Source of the DNA: Acidobacteriota bacterium
GTDB lineage: Bacteria > Acidobacteriota > Blastocatellia > RBC074
Reading direction: 5' to 3'
Assembly: GCA_019639255.1 (NCBI GenBank)
Contig: JAHBSF010000007.1
Location: forward strand, 1 to 64,000
Length of the DNA: 64,000 nucleotides
Of this stretch, positions 53,865 through 64,000 are shown piece after piece. The stretch's first letter is position 1. Each line of letters begins with the position of its first letter. The notes under the pieces are model-generated. The model made no database searches, was not told the origin of the DNA, and worked only from the letters and a program-made list of their open reading frames with translations. A program made the translations under genes and the position numbers.

Positions 53865-56800
53865 ATGCTGTCACGTGTCTTCGCCCTCGCGCTGATCCTG
53901 CAAGCCTATGCCCCTCTAAAGTTAATAACGATAACACACAGGTTCGATACCATCACCGGGACTCTTGTCGGGCGGGTTTTCATCGCGCCGAATACGCCAT
54001 TTCCCGGTGTAAGAATCCGCGCCGTAAACCTGGAAACCGGCAACACACGCGCGTCGATTACGGACCTTAACGGTCAGTACCGCATCGCACTGCTTCCGCC
54101 CGGACGTTATTCAGTGGACGCATTCAAGGAAGGCTACATAATCACCCAGCCCACCTCCCAGCCCATAAGGGTACAGCTCAATCGCATAATCGAACCCGTG
54201 CCTGATATTATAATGGCGCTTGCAACCGTAGCCGCAGCGCCTCCGGCCCCAACGCCGGCGCCATCGCCCACTTCAATCGATTCACTCGGCCGGCTTGTGA
54301 ATGGGCTCGATGCTGTGCGACGTTTCAATTTTGATTCGCGCCAATTGTCTGCGCTTCCGCTTGCAGGCAGCCGCACGTTCGACGATCTGGCCCTGCTCGC
54401 TCCGGGAGTGATACCTGCTCCCGAGGTGCGCGGATTGTCGGGACCGGGGCTGGGTTCGGGCATTGGTTCGCCGGGGCAATTTGCGGTAAACGGACTTCGC
54501 GCGCGGTCAAACAATTTCACCGTAGACGGTGCGGGCAACAATGATGAGGATGTCGGAGTGCGCAGGCAGGGATTTGCCGTGCTTACTTCGCAGAGCGTAG
54601 AGAGCGTTCGTGAACTGCAGGTGGTAACGCAGCTTTGGGATTCCGAACAGGGCCGAAACTTCGGATCGCAGGTAAACGCAATTTCGAAGGCCGGGGCCAA
54701 TCAGGTGCATGGAGGTTTTTACGGGTTTTACAACAACCATGCGCTGAATGCCCGCGATCCGTTTGACCTGACCGCAATGACGGGAACGACGCCCCTGCTT
54801 GCCACGGCCGTAGAAAGTTACCTTAATGGCCGGCCGGTGAATCCGATTCAAATTCCCGTCACGGTTCGGTCGCAGGCAGCACAGCCGGGCGTCCCGGTTC
54901 TACAGGCGGACCCGGCCGGCGGAGAAAACAATTTCAGACGACTGCTGGCTGGGGGGAATATATCTTTTCCGGTCAGCAAGGATCGAACATTCGGGTTTGC
55001 TTCATACGAGCATCTGCGGCTGGTTGCGGATCAGGAGACGCATTTTTCCGTGCCCACGATCGGAGAACGCGGATTTCTGGGGTTCGGAGCTACTGGATTC
55101 ATTACAGATCAGGGCGGGCAGCAGCAGCTCTATACGCCTACATTCGTAGCCGGAGATGCCGCTTTTTCGCTTTATCCTTTCCCGAACAACCGGCGCGGGC
55201 CGTTTGGTGATAATACTTATACACAAATTTTGCGCGCCGATGCTGAGGGGAGCATCTTTTCATTCCGTCTTGACCACGAATTCAAAGGCTCGGGAGGTTT
55301 GACGAGCCATCAACTTACGGGGCGGTATAATTTTGCAGGCGACGAAAGAGTGATTCCGTCAGTGGGTGAAGCGATTCGCTCAAGCGTAGCCTCGGATGTA
55401 CGAACGCAGAACCTGTCCCTGTTCCTGAACAGCCAGTTCAACGCATCGGTATCCAATCAGGCGCGCGCAAGTTTCGGGCGTTCGCGTTTGCGTTTTTCGG
55501 AACTACGCGACCCCGCGCTATCTGCATCGCGGTTCGTGCAGAACGAACCATACCTGCTCAACGCGGGAATGCTCTTCAACGGCAGCGACCCGCGTTTCCA
55601 GCCGACGTTTGTGGATTACTTTCAGCGCAGCGCCGCTGTGGATTCGGTCGAGGATCACCTCGGCACGCTCGGACAGATTGTTATATCGCCTTACAGTCCT
55701 GTGGGGCTCGCGGTCGATCTGTTCCCTCAGGGGCGCGTGAATAATACTTTTCAGTTCGCAGACACAATTGTACTTGCAAGGCAAAATCATTCGTTGCGTG
55801 CGGGCGTGGATTTTGTGAGGACGGAACTAAACAGTTTCCTTAATCGCAACTACCGGCCGCAGATCTATTTCGGCGGCACTCCCGATCTGACTCTCAACCC
55901 GGCTTTCAACCCCATATTTAGCAGTAATCCGCTGCTGTTGCGCGGCTTGAGCGCATTTGGGCCGACGCCGGGATATTATCGCGGAGCGGATCTTGCCGCT
56001 CTTGGCCTGCCTACCGCCATTACACAATCGTTGCGCACCGACTCGCCGCCTGATTCCAGTCTCGGGCTCAGGTTCTGGCAGATGAACTATTTCATAACGG
56101 ATCAATGGCGCGTGCGATCGGGTCTATCCCTTAGCTACGGCCTCAGATACGAATACAACACCCCGCCGCGTGATTCACAACGCCGTATCGAGCGTTCATT
56201 CGAACTGTTGTCACCCGGTACAGCAGGTTCGCCGGTGAGCATTTGCCGGCCGTTCACCAATTGCTCCCAGGTATTTTCGGGCGACGCCCTGAATGCAGCC
56301 TATGCATCGACGCTCGGTGAGTTGCGGCGATTTCTCGACGGCAGGCAAGGAATATACGATCCTGATCGCAACAACTTCAGCCCTCATTTCGGTTTTGCAT
56401 GGGCGCCGTTTGCAGGGAAAAGCAGCGATGTACGCACCGTCGTGCGAGGAGGAGCGTCGATCAACTACGACCTGTTGATCGGAAACCTCGTCAGCCAATC
56501 CAGAAATGTATTTCCGAATTTTATCCCGCTAAATGTGGACGCCAACACGTTTGCATACGCCTCGCAGGTATTTTTCATTCCGGGACAAACCGGCGCGTTT
56601 GCCGCATTCAATCCGCGGTTTGTACCCGTCATCGTTCGGCGCAACGGTGTGACGCAGCAGTTCGGACTCGTTGGCGCGAATCAATTGAACAGGTTGGGTA
56701 CACCGGACGATGTATTCACGCAGATCGCCGGTTTGCTTTTCGCTCCGCCGCCGGTAGCGCTTTCAGGGTTGAATCTTTCAAGTGGAGGCGGTCTTGCGTT

Positions 56801-57848
56801 CACTCTGCCGGATCGGCGGTTGCGATCGCCTTACGCAATCAACTTCAACCTTCAGATCGAGCACGAACTGTCGCGCGAATGGTTGCTCAATCTGGCGTAT
56901 GTGGGAGCGCAGGGAAGGAAACTTGCACGTTTCAGGACTCCGAACGGGGGCGTCAATTCGATTACGCTTCCCATTGATCCGCTCGGATTGACGATGCTCG
57001 GAGGCGGTGCGCCGGCGCCGGCTGCGGTGGCGGTAGCTCCGTCGTCCGATATTGACGCCGGTGTATTTCGGCGCCCGAATCCCGGCCTCGGGTCGATTAC
57101 GATTTTCGATTCGTCCGCCGCATCCATATACCATTCGCTTCAGGCAAACGTACAAAAGCGATTCGGCAGGGGATTTATGCTGACAGCAGCTCATACCTTT
57201 GGGCATGCAATCGACGATGTATCGGATCTGTTCGATCTAGCAGGGGCTTCAGCGCTGCCGCAAAACGATTCGGATCTGAGAGCCGAAAGGGGCAATGCAA
57301 ATTTTGACCTGCGCCATCGCTTTGCAGCGAGTATCGTGGCAGAATTGCCATTTCTCAAATTGTTGAATATTTCCGGCGAAGCCGGCCGACGCATATTCGG
57401 CGGCTGGCAGACCGCATTTATCACGGTTCATCAATCGGGCCAACCGTTCACGGCCGCCAGCAGTCTGGATGTAAACCTGGACGGCAATCTCACCGATCGG
57501 TTGAATCGAATTGTGGGGCTCGAAACGAATATCGATCGCAGGGTGCGGTTGAGGCCCGCTGCGGATTTGAACCTGCTCGGATTGCTGGCGCCGGTTGGGG
57601 GAGATGGAGGCATCGGGCGCAATACTTTTCGTTCGGCCTCATTCCATCAAACGGATCTGGCGCTAATGAAGGTATTTAACGTGAAAAGCGAACAGACTTT
57701 GACGCTGCGCGTCGAATGCTTCAACCTTTGGAACCGTCCGCAATTTGCTGTTCCGGAACGTATTCTGGAAGCGCCGGGATTCGGCGCCGCATCCGCTACG
57801 CGCGGGCCCGCACGGCAGGTACAGTTTGCATTGAAGTACACTTTCTGA
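53865..57848 (+). CDS. Oar-like outer-membrane receptor (TonB-dependent-type) with regulatory domain
   Basis: 1327 residues from the ATG at 53865 (GGAG ten bases upstream); the longer frame begins inside a family A element. Signal peptide LSRVFALALILQAYAPLKL. Residues about 25-115 are a carboxypeptidase-regulatory-like domain (GVRIRAVNLETGNTRASITDLNGQYRIALLPPGRYSV). A plug with NGLRARSNNFTVDGAGNNDEDVG and VNAISKAGANQVHGG follows, then a long 22-strand-type barrel that ends QFALKYTF, with the terminal Phe of outer-membrane barrels. Such proteins are abundant in Acidobacteriota, probably for polysaccharide or protein uptake. No TonB or lipoprotein partner is adjacent. Confidence 0.93.
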   Translation: MLSRVFALALILQAYAPLKLITITHRFDTITGTLVGRVFIAPNTPFPGVRIRAVNLETGNTRASITDLNGQYRIALLPPGRYSVDAFKEGYIITQPTSQPIRVQLNRIIEPVPDIIMALATVAAAPPAPTPAPSPTSIDSLGRLVNGLDAVRRFNFDSRQLSALPLAGSRTFDDLALLAPGVIPAPEVRGLSGPGLGSGIGSPGQFAVNGLRARSNNFTVDGAGNNDEDVGVRRQGFAVLTSQSVESVRELQVVTQLWDSEQGRNFGSQVNAISKAGANQVHGGFYGFYNNHALNARDPFDLTAMTGTTPLLATAVESYLNGRPVNPIQIPVTVRSQAAQPGVPVLQADPAGGENNFRRLLAGGNISFPVSKDRTFGFASYEHLRLVADQETHFSVPTIGERGFLGFGATGFITDQGGQQQLYTPTFVAGDAAFSLYPFPNNRRGPFGDNTYTQILRADAEGSIFSFRLDHEFKGSGGLTSHQLTGRYNFAGDERVIPSVGEAIRSSVASDVRTQNLSLFLNSQFNASVSNQARASFGRSRLRFSELRDPALSASRFVQNEPYLLNAGMLFNGSDPRFQPTFVDYFQRSAAVDSVEDHLGTLGQIVISPYSPVGLAVDLFPQGRVNNTFQFADTIVLARQNHSLRAGVDFVRTELNSFLNRNYRPQIYFGGTPDLTLNPAFNPIFSSNPLLLRGLSAFGPTPGYYRGADLAALGLPTAITQSLRTDSPPDSSLGLRFWQMNYFITDQWRVRSGLSLSYGLRYEYNTPPRDSQRRIERSFELLSPGTAGSPVSICRPFTNCSQVFSGDALNAAYASTLGELRRFLDGRQGIYDPDRNNFSPHFGFAWAPFAGKSSDVRTVVRGGASINYDLLIGNLVSQSRNVFPNFIPLNVDANTFAYASQVFFIPGQTGAFAAFNPRFVPVIVRRNGVTQQFGLVGANQLNRLGTPDDVFTQIAGLLFAPPPVALSGLNLSSGGGLAFTLPDRRLRSPYAINFNLQIEHELSREWLLNLAYVGAQGRKLARFRTPNGGVNSITLPIDPLGLTMLGGGAPAPAAVAVAPSSDIDAGVFRRPNPGLGSITIFDSSAASIYHSLQANVQKRFGRGFMLTAAHTFGHAIDDVSDLFDLAGASALPQNDSDLRAERGNANFDLRHRFAASIVAELPFLKLLNISGEAGRRIFGGWQTAFITVHQSGQPFTAASSLDVNLDGNLTDRLNRIVGLETNIDRRVRLRPAADLNLLGLLAPVGGDGGIGRNTFRSASFHQTDLALMKVFNVKSEQTLTLRVECFNLWNRPQFAVPERILEAPGFGAASATRGPARQVQFALKYTF

Positions 57849-57875
57849 ATGACAAAATCGATATACACCTAATAA

Positions 57876-59222
<1,347 letters not shown>

Positions 59223-59246
59223 ACGAAAATTTTTACACACGGTCAG

Positions 59247-59295
59247 ATAGGAGAGAAAAACGGAACAGACTGAATAAACAGAACAGACGAAAAAG
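59247..59295. repeat. Family A element, copy 18 (left arm only)
   Basis: GGAGAGAAAAACGGAACAGACTG, then ACAGAACAGACGAAAAAG. Only the left arm remains, ending directly at the ATG of the dipeptidase gene. Confidence 0.7.
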
Positions 59296-60564
59296 ATGAT
59301 GAACAAACTTAAAACCGCCGGTTTTGCAGCCTTACTTGTAGTCTCAGGAGCCTGCCGGACGGCAGAGACGCCCGTCGATACGGAAAAGGACGAGGATTTG
59401 CGCAGCCGCGCCGAACGCATACACCGGGAATCCATTGTTCTCGATACCCATAATGACGTTACTTCGGCGATACTCGATGACGGTTTCGACCTCGGGCAAA
59501 GCGGCGTGCTTCCGGACGGTGGGCTCAAGACCCATACCGACATTGACCGGATACGAAAAGGCGGTCTGAACGCTCAATTCTTTGCAGTATACGTCGGCAG
59601 GGAATTCGTCAATAAAAAGGCGGCCGAGGGCGGTGGGGCGGCGCGGCGTGCGCTCGACATGATCGATGTCGTATATGAGCAGGTTCGCAGACACCCGGAT
59701 ACGTTCGAGATGGCGTATACATCGGGAGACATTCGCCGTATCGTGCGCGCGGGAAAGGTTGCAGCGCTGATGGGAATCGAGGGCGGTCACGCAATTGAAG
59801 ACAGCCTGCATGCATTGCGTATGTTCCATCGTCTGGGAATCCGGTATATGACCCTCACGCACACAAATACGAATAACTGGGCCGACTCCGAGGGCGATTT
59901 GAGCAATCCCAGAGTCAAACATCACGGCGGATTGACCGATTTTGGCAGGGAAGTAGTTCGTGAGATGAACCGTATCGGAATGATGGTTGATATATCACAC
60001 GTAGCCGACGCGACGTTCGCCGACGTGATCGAAACCACTGCTGCACCTGTAATCGCTTCTCACTCCTCCGCACGGGCAATCGGAAATCACACGCGCAACC
60101 TGAATGATGATCAGTTGCGTGCGATAGCCAAAAACGGCGGTGTTGTGATGGTGAATTTCTACGACGGATTCATCGATCCCAATAAGGCTCCCGTAACGTT
60201 TCGTGCACGCGCATTGAACGACGAACTTGCCGCGAAATATCCCAATGACCCAAAGCGTGCGGCCGAAGAATTGCGGCAATGGCGCGCAGCGAACTCCGTT
60301 CAGGGTAAGACGCCATTATCGGTGCTGCTGGATCATTTCGAGCACATTATCAAGGTTGCAGGCATAGACCACGTCGGAATGGGCGCAGACCTTGACGGAA
60401 TACCTATCGACGGCACTCCGGAAGGCATCGAGGATGTATCGAAACTGCCGGTTCTTACTTATGAACTGCTCAAGCGCGGCTATTCGGAAGCGGATGTTAA
60501 AAAAGTCCTGGGTGAAAATCTGCTCCGCGTAATGGCGCAGTGCGAAAGCATCGCCGGTAAATAA
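59296..60564 (+). CDS. Membrane (renal-type) dipeptidase lipoprotein
   Basis: 422 residues. Signal peptide with lipobox VSGAC, so the enzyme is lipidated and faces the periplasm. Zinc-binding residues: DTHND near 52 (His and Asp), GIEGGHAIED with the bridging Glu near 160, ISHVAD near 235 and ASHSSARA near 255. GMGADLDGI near 360 is a further family motif. It hydrolyses dipeptides and possibly beta-lactams, as the family does. The stop TAA overlaps the first base of the perfect hairpin at 60564. Confidence 0.93.
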   Translation: MMNKLKTAGFAALLVVSGACRTAETPVDTEKDEDLRSRAERIHRESIVLDTHNDVTSAILDDGFDLGQSGVLPDGGLKTHTDIDRIRKGGLNAQFFAVYVGREFVNKKAAEGGGAARRALDMIDVVYEQVRRHPDTFEMAYTSGDIRRIVRAGKVAALMGIEGGHAIEDSLHALRMFHRLGIRYMTLTHTNTNNWADSEGDLSNPRVKHHGGLTDFGREVVREMNRIGMMVDISHVADATFADVIETTAAPVIASHSSARAIGNHTRNLNDDQLRAIAKNGGVVMVNFYDGFIDPNKAPVTFRARALNDELAAKYPNDPKRAAEELRQWRAANSVQGKTPLSVLLDHFEHIIKVAGIDHVGMGADLDGIPIDGTPEGIEDVSKLPVLTYELLKRGYSEADVKKVLGENLLRVMAQCESIAGK

Positions 60565-60667
60565 AACCGACGATAACGGAACAAACGAAATAAGACGGAA
60601 TTGACGGAAATATTCAACTGTTCCGTCAATTCCGTCTTATTTCGTTTGTTCCGTTATCGTCGGTTTT
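60564..60667. repeat. Family A element, copy 19 (near-perfect 46-bp hairpin)
   Basis: Arms of about 46 bases pair without mismatch: AAAACCGACGATAACGG on the left, CCGTTATCGTCGGTTTT on the right. The usual outer AGAGAGATAAC has become CCGACGATAAC in both arms. It joins two convergent stop codons: the dipeptidase TAA touches the left end and the TolC-like TAA touches the right end. Confidence 0.97.
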
Positions 60668-62297
60668 ATTTAACTTCGGAGCGGATTTCGATGTTGTTGC
60701 TAGAAAGCGTAGTCGAGATCACGCGCTGAAGTTCGGCGACCGCCTTGTTGTAGTCGGCAAGCGCGCGAAGCTCGACGCCCTGCGCCTGAGCCAGTTCGTT
60801 CTGGCGCGTCAGGATGAGGAACGTAGTCGACATACCGGCGGCGAACTTCTTGGATTCGCCGTCGAGTTGCTGTTCGGCGTATTCGCGTGCGGCGCGCGAT
60901 GCCTCGATCCTCATCTTGGCAGTTTCGACCGCCTGCACGCCGTTGCGTACTTCTACCTCGATATTCTGCATCTGACGGCGCGTTTGCAGTTCCAACTGCC
61001 GGGACGTTTCGAGTGCACGTCCATAATTGGCCTTCGCCGTGCGATTGCGCAGCGGGAAGTTAAACTGGATGCCCACGTTCCACGACCGGAATTCGTTGAT
61101 GAACAATTCCTTGAGTGCAGTGCCGTAACCGCCGACAAATTCCGGGAAGATCACGTTCGGCGGAACGCCGGGGCGAGGGTTGCCGCCGAGACCGACCGCT
61201 GTATATCCACCGACAAGATTTATCTGCGGTTTCATCTGGTTCTTGAAGAAATCCAGATCTACCTGATTGATTTCGTGCTGTAATTGAAATTGCTTGACCT
61301 CGGGCCGGTTAGCAAAAGCAAGCTTCAAGGCGTCGGGAAGCGGCAGCGCCACTTCCTGAATATCGAACTTCTCGATCGGTACAATCTGGGCGCTCCAAAA
61401 ATCCGAGTTCGGCCCCTCGACCGTCATCGCCTTCAACGCGTTCTCGGCTTGCGCCACCGCATTCATTGCCTGGAATACCTGCTGGCGGCGCGATTCAAAC
61501 TGAGTCGCCGCGCTTACTACGTCTATAGGTGCAAGCGTTCCGACTTCCACCTGACGCTGATTGTTCTGCAACTGCGTCTCGGCAAGCGATGCCGCCTCAC
61601 GCTGTATCTCCTCATCGCGTATGGCGAGAGCGAGATCCCAGTAGGCCTGCTGCACGCGCGAGATGATTTCGATGGCGCGCTGCCGGAACTGAGCGTCGGA
61701 CAGATCGAGGCGCTTTCGCGCAATCTTGATCTGGCGGCGGTTGTTGTCGATTTTTCGATCTCTGAACAGCGGCTGCGTGTACTGAAAGTTCACATTCGAG
61801 TTGAACTGCGGATTGAAGTTGTTGACGTTTGAAGCGGTGCGGGTGTTGTTGAAGTTCAACGCGTAGTTGCCGCCGCCCTGTTCCACAAGTCGCTGAACGC
61901 CGAAGTTGTAGGTCAGCACATCGCGCTGAACGAAGTTGTCTCCTGTACCGCTGAACACAAACGCGTTCGGACTCTTGTTCGGGTTGAGGTCAATGCGAGA
62001 CGTAGTGACCAGATCGTAGACGCCCCTGGCGCTTTCGACATCGAACTGCGCAATCCTCACGTTTTCGCGCTCGATTTCGATATCAATGTTCTTTTCAAGC
62101 GCCGCGATAACCGCATCGCGCAAAGTCCATCGAATAACCTTTCCGGGTTCCAAACCCACCGTCCGCGTGGGAATCGGCTGGGATTTAGGCGTTTGCGGCG
62201 CAGCAGTCTGGGCTGCCGCCGGTATGGAACAGGCCGCAGCAAGCATTACTGCAACTGCCTTCCGGGCGAAATTCCAATGCCTGATATTCATAACCAT
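60666..62297 (-). CDS. TolC-family outer-membrane efflux protein
   Basis: 543 residues. Signal peptide (RKAVAVMLAAACSIPAAAQ). Two repeats of long helices and a beta part typical of OEP/TolC (DAVIAALEKNIDIEIERENVRIAQFDVESARG, VGIQFNFPLRNRTAKANYGRALETSRQLELQTRRQMQ, shown by starts). The barrel trimer would form an outer-membrane exit duct, usually with an RND or ABC inner-membrane pump and an adaptor, none of which is adjacent. GGGAGA precedes the start. Its stop lies in the hairpin shared with the dipeptidase gene. Confidence 0.9.
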   Translation of the reverse strand: MVMNIRHWNFARKAVAVMLAAACSIPAAAQTAAPQTPKSQPIPTRTVGLEPGKVIRWTLRDAVIAALEKNIDIEIERENVRIAQFDVESARGVYDLVTTSRIDLNPNKSPNAFVFSGTGDNFVQRDVLTYNFGVQRLVEQGGGNYALNFNNTRTASNVNNFNPQFNSNVNFQYTQPLFRDRKIDNNRRQIKIARKRLDLSDAQFRQRAIEIISRVQQAYWDLALAIRDEEIQREAASLAETQLQNNQRQVEVGTLAPIDVVSAATQFESRRQQVFQAMNAVAQAENALKAMTVEGPNSDFWSAQIVPIEKFDIQEVALPLPDALKLAFANRPEVKQFQLQHEINQVDLDFFKNQMKPQINLVGGYTAVGLGGNPRPGVPPNVIFPEFVGGYGTALKELFINEFRSWNVGIQFNFPLRNRTAKANYGRALETSRQLELQTRRQMQNIEVEVRNGVQAVETAKMRIEASRAAREYAEQQLDGESKKFAAGMSTTFLILTRQNELAQAQGVELRALADYNKAVAELQRVISTTLSSNNIEIRSEVK

Positions 62298-62527
62298 TAC
62301 TCTCCCTCAAATAATCCGGCTTACAGCCTCGTGATCTGATTCCTGGATCAATCCTTTTACTCTCCGGGTGTTCCCACGAGGAGTACCACCCGTTAAGTCA
62401 TCCATTTTTCAATCTGAAGAAAATTGCACACTTCAATTCGATGTTCGACTGGCATTTACGAAACTGCGAACCTTACAGTTGCAAATATTTTTGATTCAGT
62501 TCCATTCCGAACGCATAACCCCTGCGT

Positions 62528-63754
62528 TTACGAGCGGTAATCGGCATTGATTCGTATATATCCTTCCGTCAGGTCGCATGTCCATTCAGTCGCCTTCGCC
62601 GTACCCTGGTGCAGATCGATAAGGATGTCTACCTCGCTTCGATCAAGTATCCGGCGCGCTTCGGACTCGTCAAATTTCACCCCGCAACCTCTGCGAGCAA
62701 CTACCAGATTACCTATTCGTATTTCCACCATACCGGGATCAAAATGCGCTTTGCTGCGACCGGCAGCCGCAAGAATCCGCCCCCAGTTTGCATCCGACCC
62801 CGCAATTGCGGTTTTGACGAGCGGGCTCGTAGCCACGGTCGCGGCGATCTTGTGTGCATCGCGCAGGCTCGGCGCGCGTCGAACCCGTATAGTTATCAGT
62901 TTGCCGGCCCCTTCGCCGTCGCGCGCAACCTCTACGGCAAGTGATTTGGCGACATCTTCCAGCCCGCCGGCAAAACGCTCAAAATCCTTACTCGAAGAAT
63001 CCAGAATTATTCTGTTGCCTGCCGCGCCGTTCGCCAGTGCAAACACCGTATCGTTCGTTGATGTATCGCCGTCGACCGAAATGCGGTTGAACGTCGTGTT
63101 TACCGCGCGTCGGAGTGCAGTCTGCAAAGCGCGTTTGCCGATAGCGGCATCGGTAGTTATGAACCCTAGCAGCGTCGCCATATCGGGATGAATCATCCCT
63201 GCGCCTTTTGCGACGCCTGCTATGGTCACCGTTCGCCCGCCAACCCGAAGCCGCGCAATCGCCCGTTTCGGTCGCGTGTCGGTCGTCATGATCGCTTCAG
63301 CCACACGTGCACCAGCTTCGCGCGACATCAACGCCGCTGCCCGTTCTATCCCGGCCGACAACTTTTCCATATCCAGCCGCACGCCGATTACACCTGTCGA
63401 TGCAACCAATACCTCGCGCACATCACACCCCAGCAAAGCCGCCGTCAGCATTGCCGAACGCTGAGCATCCGCCAATCCGTCGTCTCCCGTGCACGCATTG
63501 GCGCATCCGGAATTTACGAGAATTGCGCGATGCCGCGGCCTTCGCATATGCTCACGCGACAGCACTACGGGGGCCGCCTGCACAAGATTGCGCGTAAAGA
63601 CTGCGGCTGCCGTCGCCGGGCGCTCCGAATAAATCAAAGCCAGGTCGTCGCCGGCCTTCTTCAATCCGCTTCTCGTGACAGCCGCCCTGAACCCCAGCGG
63701 CGCTGTAATCGATAGCTCTTCGATGCCTTCTTCTGCTTCTGCCATAGCATTCAT
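62528..63754 (-). CDS. argJ: Bifunctional glutamate N-acetyltransferase / amino-acid acetyltransferase
   Basis: 408 residues. ArgJ cleaves itself before a Thr that becomes the nucleophile: [21 protein letters not shown] is that site near residue 190. [25 protein letters not shown] at the start and [14 protein letters not shown] near the end are family segments, and [13 protein letters not shown] near 325 is another. It recycles the acetyl group from N-acetylornithine to glutamate in arginine synthesis. Starts at 63754 and 63745 both have weak sites. Other arg genes are not visible. Confidence 0.93.
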   Translation of the reverse strand: MNAMAEAEEGIEELSITAPLGFRAAVTRSGLKKAGDDLALIYSERPATAAAVFTRNLVQAAPVVLSREHMRRPRHRAILVNSGCANACTGDDGLADAQRSAMLTAALLGCDVREVLVASTGVIGVRLDMEKLSAGIERAAALMSREAGARVAEAIMTTDTRPKRAIARLRVGGRTVTIAGVAKGAGMIHPDMATLLGFITTDAAIGKRALQTALRRAVNTTFNRISVDGDTSTNDTVFALANGAAGNRIILDSSSKDFERFAGGLEDVAKSLAVEVARDGEGAGKLITIRVRRAPSLRDAHKIAATVATSPLVKTAIAGSDANWGRILAAAGRSKAHFDPGMVEIRIGNLVVARRGCGVKFDESEARRILDRSEVDILIDLHQGTAKATEWTCDLTEGYIRINADYRS

Positions 63755-64000
63755 TTTGTAGGGCGTCTAATGCTCGCGGGAGGCATCGCGCCCCCCCCCT
63801 TGACAAACCAATTCCCGTGCCGCACGCGGCATCACTTCAACTTTTCGGAATAAAAGACTTAATTGTTTTCAATGCTAATTCCGGGTGTTTTTCACTCGGA
63901 ACGGTGTCCGATTTCGGGAATCCGGATTATCGATTCCGGAACTGCCGGCCGATCTACCCCCTGTTTGACGAGCGCGGATTAACGGTTGGAACGTTGACCT

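Noticed and set aside
63791-63799. C9 tract upstream of argJ as a phase-variable promoter
   Set aside because: No promoter elements can be placed around it; kept only as a homopolymer.
63988-64000. CGTTGACCT at both window ends, as if the contig were circular
   Set aside because: Only nine bases; too short to show circularity or a terminal repeat.

Overview
The window looks like chromosomal DNA of an Acidobacteriota member, most likely of the Blastocatellia/Pyrinomonadaceae side. Pointers are a VWFA-related protein of the acidobacterial type, a very large Oar-like outer-membrane receptor with an N-terminal carboxypeptidase-regulatory domain, a Ser/Thr kinase fused to a formylglycine-generating-enzyme domain, a cohesin-tailed secretin, and a complete hut pathway. 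This is inferred from gene content; there is no rRNA or tRNA gene to settle it. About 47 genes are supported, most of them metabolic, envelope or signalling genes.

Layout. 0-3.9 kb: a secreted Gly-rich protein, a small charged protein, an SDR dehydrogenase and a VWFA protein. 4-10.5 kb: a class A PBP, a CheY-like regulator overlapping a YacP/NYN ribonuclease, a methyltransferase and phosphoglucomutase. 10.5-17.3 kb: a DUF1517-like membrane protein, an unknown protein, then a phospho-signalling group (double-FHA protein, kinase-FGE fusion, PEGA protein). 17.9-26.5 kb: type II secretion/type IV pilus genes (F, E, D, three pseudopilins, a PilM-like protein). 26.6-32.6 kb: a cytochrome c lipoprotein, an anti-sigma factor, MtnA, a UspA protein and an AMP-ligase/ACP/acyltransferase fusion. 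33-40.7 kb: hutG facing hutU-hutI-hutH, flanked by two MlaF-like ATPases, one lacking its catalytic residues. 40.8-48 kb: a DUF4010 membrane protein, three Usp domains in two genes, an L,D-transpeptidase, a flavin protein and an NtrB/NtrC-type pair. 48.4-64 kb: a PYROXD2-like oxidoreductase, a DUF350/serine hydrolase/ATP-grasp cluster, an Oar-like receptor, enolase, a membrane dipeptidase, a TolC-like protein and ArgJ.

The most striking feature is not a gene. A palindromic element (family A, about 100 bp core, about 170 bp with its ends) occurs 20 times, roughly once per 3 kb, almost always within a few bases of a stop codon. A second element (family B, two copies) has a different GC-rich hairpin but related terminal inverted repeats, consensus near TRAATCRATCCAC. 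Copies whose two arms have changed together, ends that supply stop codons or a Shine-Dalgarno sequence, and a copy whose left arm is missing beside a 9-bp repeat tail on hutU suggest a MITE/REP-like family that has become part of gene-end architecture.

Starts were moved inward from the longest ORF wherever a Shine-Dalgarno sequence or protein logic supported it. The element has open reading frames that create false N-terminal extensions (reading like FRLFRYLSF) on several genes.
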